Below, piece by piece: positions 4,655 through 5,088 of a DNA stretch of 5,088 nucleotides. The DNA is from Bacillota bacterium (GTDB taxonomy: Bacteria; Armatimonadota; Hebobacteria; Hebobacterales; Hebobacteraceae). The DNA lies in assembly GCA_030668755.1 (NCBI GenBank), contig DAOVEW010000134.1, positions 1-5,088 on the forward strand, written 5' to 3'. Below the pieces are notes generated by a model. It was not told the DNA's origin. It did no database searches and saw only the letters and a list, made by a program, of their open reading frames with translations. Each line of letters opens with the position of its first letter. Position 1 is the stretch's first letter. Position numbers and translations under genes: made by a program.

Positions 4655-5088
4655 ATGACTCAGCTTGAGATCGCGCGGAAAGGGGAGCTTTCGCCCGAGG
4701 TCGCGGCCGCCGCGGAGTTGGAGCAGGTCGAGCCTGAGGTAATCCGGCAGGGCTTGGCCGCGGGCACCATCGTCCTCCCGGCGAATGTCAACCGCGCCCG
4801 ATCACGACCGGCGGCCATCGGCGCCGGCCTCCGAATCAAAGTGAACGCCAACATCGGCAGCTCGGCCGAGGACCCCAGCCCCGAGGGCGCCGTTGCTCGC
4901 CTGGAAGCCGCCCTTGCAGCGGAAGCCGACACCGTCATGGACTTGAGCACTGCCGGCGACCTGGACGAGATTCGCCGACGCGTGGCCTCAGCATGCCCGT
5001 CCCCGCTCGGAACTGTGCCGATCTATCAGGCGGCCGTCGAAGCCGTCGAGCGAGGGGAGATCGTGCCCGCGATGACCTCGGACGACCT
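4655..5088 (+). CDS. thiC: Phosphomethylpyrimidine synthase ThiC (N-terminal part, cut by window end)
   Basis: ThiC is a radical-SAM enzyme that rearranges aminoimidazole ribotide into hydroxymethylpyrimidine phosphate, the pyrimidine precursor of thiamine. The first 144 residues are present and open to the window end. Recognisable segments: MTQLEIARKG at the start, EVIRQGLAAGTIVLPANVN (28-46), LRIKVNANIG (59-68), DTVMDLST (92-99) and GTVPIYQA (119-126). The N-terminus directly at MTQLEIARKG fits the shorter form of ThiC, which lacks the extra N-terminal domain of the enterobacterial and plant enzymes. The C-terminal CX2CX4C iron-sulfur motif lies beyond the window. One small oddity is A100 where many homologues have Gly after DLST. 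It is co-transcribed with thiE; ThiC supplies the pyrimidine that ThiE uses after a second phosphorylation by a kinase not seen here. Confidence 0.96.
   Translation, partial: MTQLEIARKGELSPEVAAAAELEQVEPEVIRQGLAAGTIVLPANVNRARSRPAAIGAGLRIKVNANIGSSAEDPSPEGAVARLEAALAAEADTVMDLSTAGDLDEIRRRVASACPSPLGTVPIYQAAVEAVERGEIVPAMTSDD

Overview
The window is GC-rich bacterial chromosomal DNA, with G/C-heavy third codon positions and dense long antisense shadow frames. Gene content (an S9-type hydrolase tail, a metallo-beta-lactamase-fold hydrolase, a SixA-like phosphatase, a PF09818-type ABC-class ATPase, thiE and thiC) does not fix the phylum. The hairpin-rich intergenic repeats and a remnant resembling GH116 glucosidase suggest a free-living environmental lineage such as Armatimonadota, Planctomycetota or Chloroflexota, but this is a guess. 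There is no phage, CRISPR or transposase gene and no rRNA or tRNA.

Layout. (i) 1-70 is the C-terminal end of a plus-strand gene, probably an alpha/beta hydrolase of the S9 peptidase type. (ii) 67-261, minus strand, is a small chimeric relic. Its N-terminal part looks like the start of a GH116-type glucosidase, and its last 24 codons are a duplicated piece of the 3' end of the ATPase gene lying 1 kb away. (iii) 463-1059 is an intact MBL-fold hydrolase. (iv) Convergent to it, a minus-strand pair holds sixA-like (2861-3325) and the large ATPase (1103-2830), separated by 30 nt and probably co-transcribed. (v) 3326-4002 is a divergent intergenic region. It holds a cluster of at least seven small hairpins, two of them forming a recognisable repeat unit present twice, then a near-consensus sigma-70 promoter and a structured leader. 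(vi) thiE (4003-4644) and thiC (from 4655, cut by the window edge) form a thiamine operon.

How the genes work together. ThiC makes the pyrimidine phosphate (HMP-P) from aminoimidazole ribotide, and ThiE joins the pyrophosphorylated pyrimidine to the thiazole phosphate to make thiamine phosphate. The pair is translated from closely spaced cistrons, with the thiC Shine-Dalgarno overlapping the thiE stop. The usual TPP riboswitch sequence is not visible in the leader. The sixA-ATPase pair has no known joint function. The gene pairing itself and the relic carrying the ATPase tail are the least ordinary things here. I did not find a convincing new multi-gene system.
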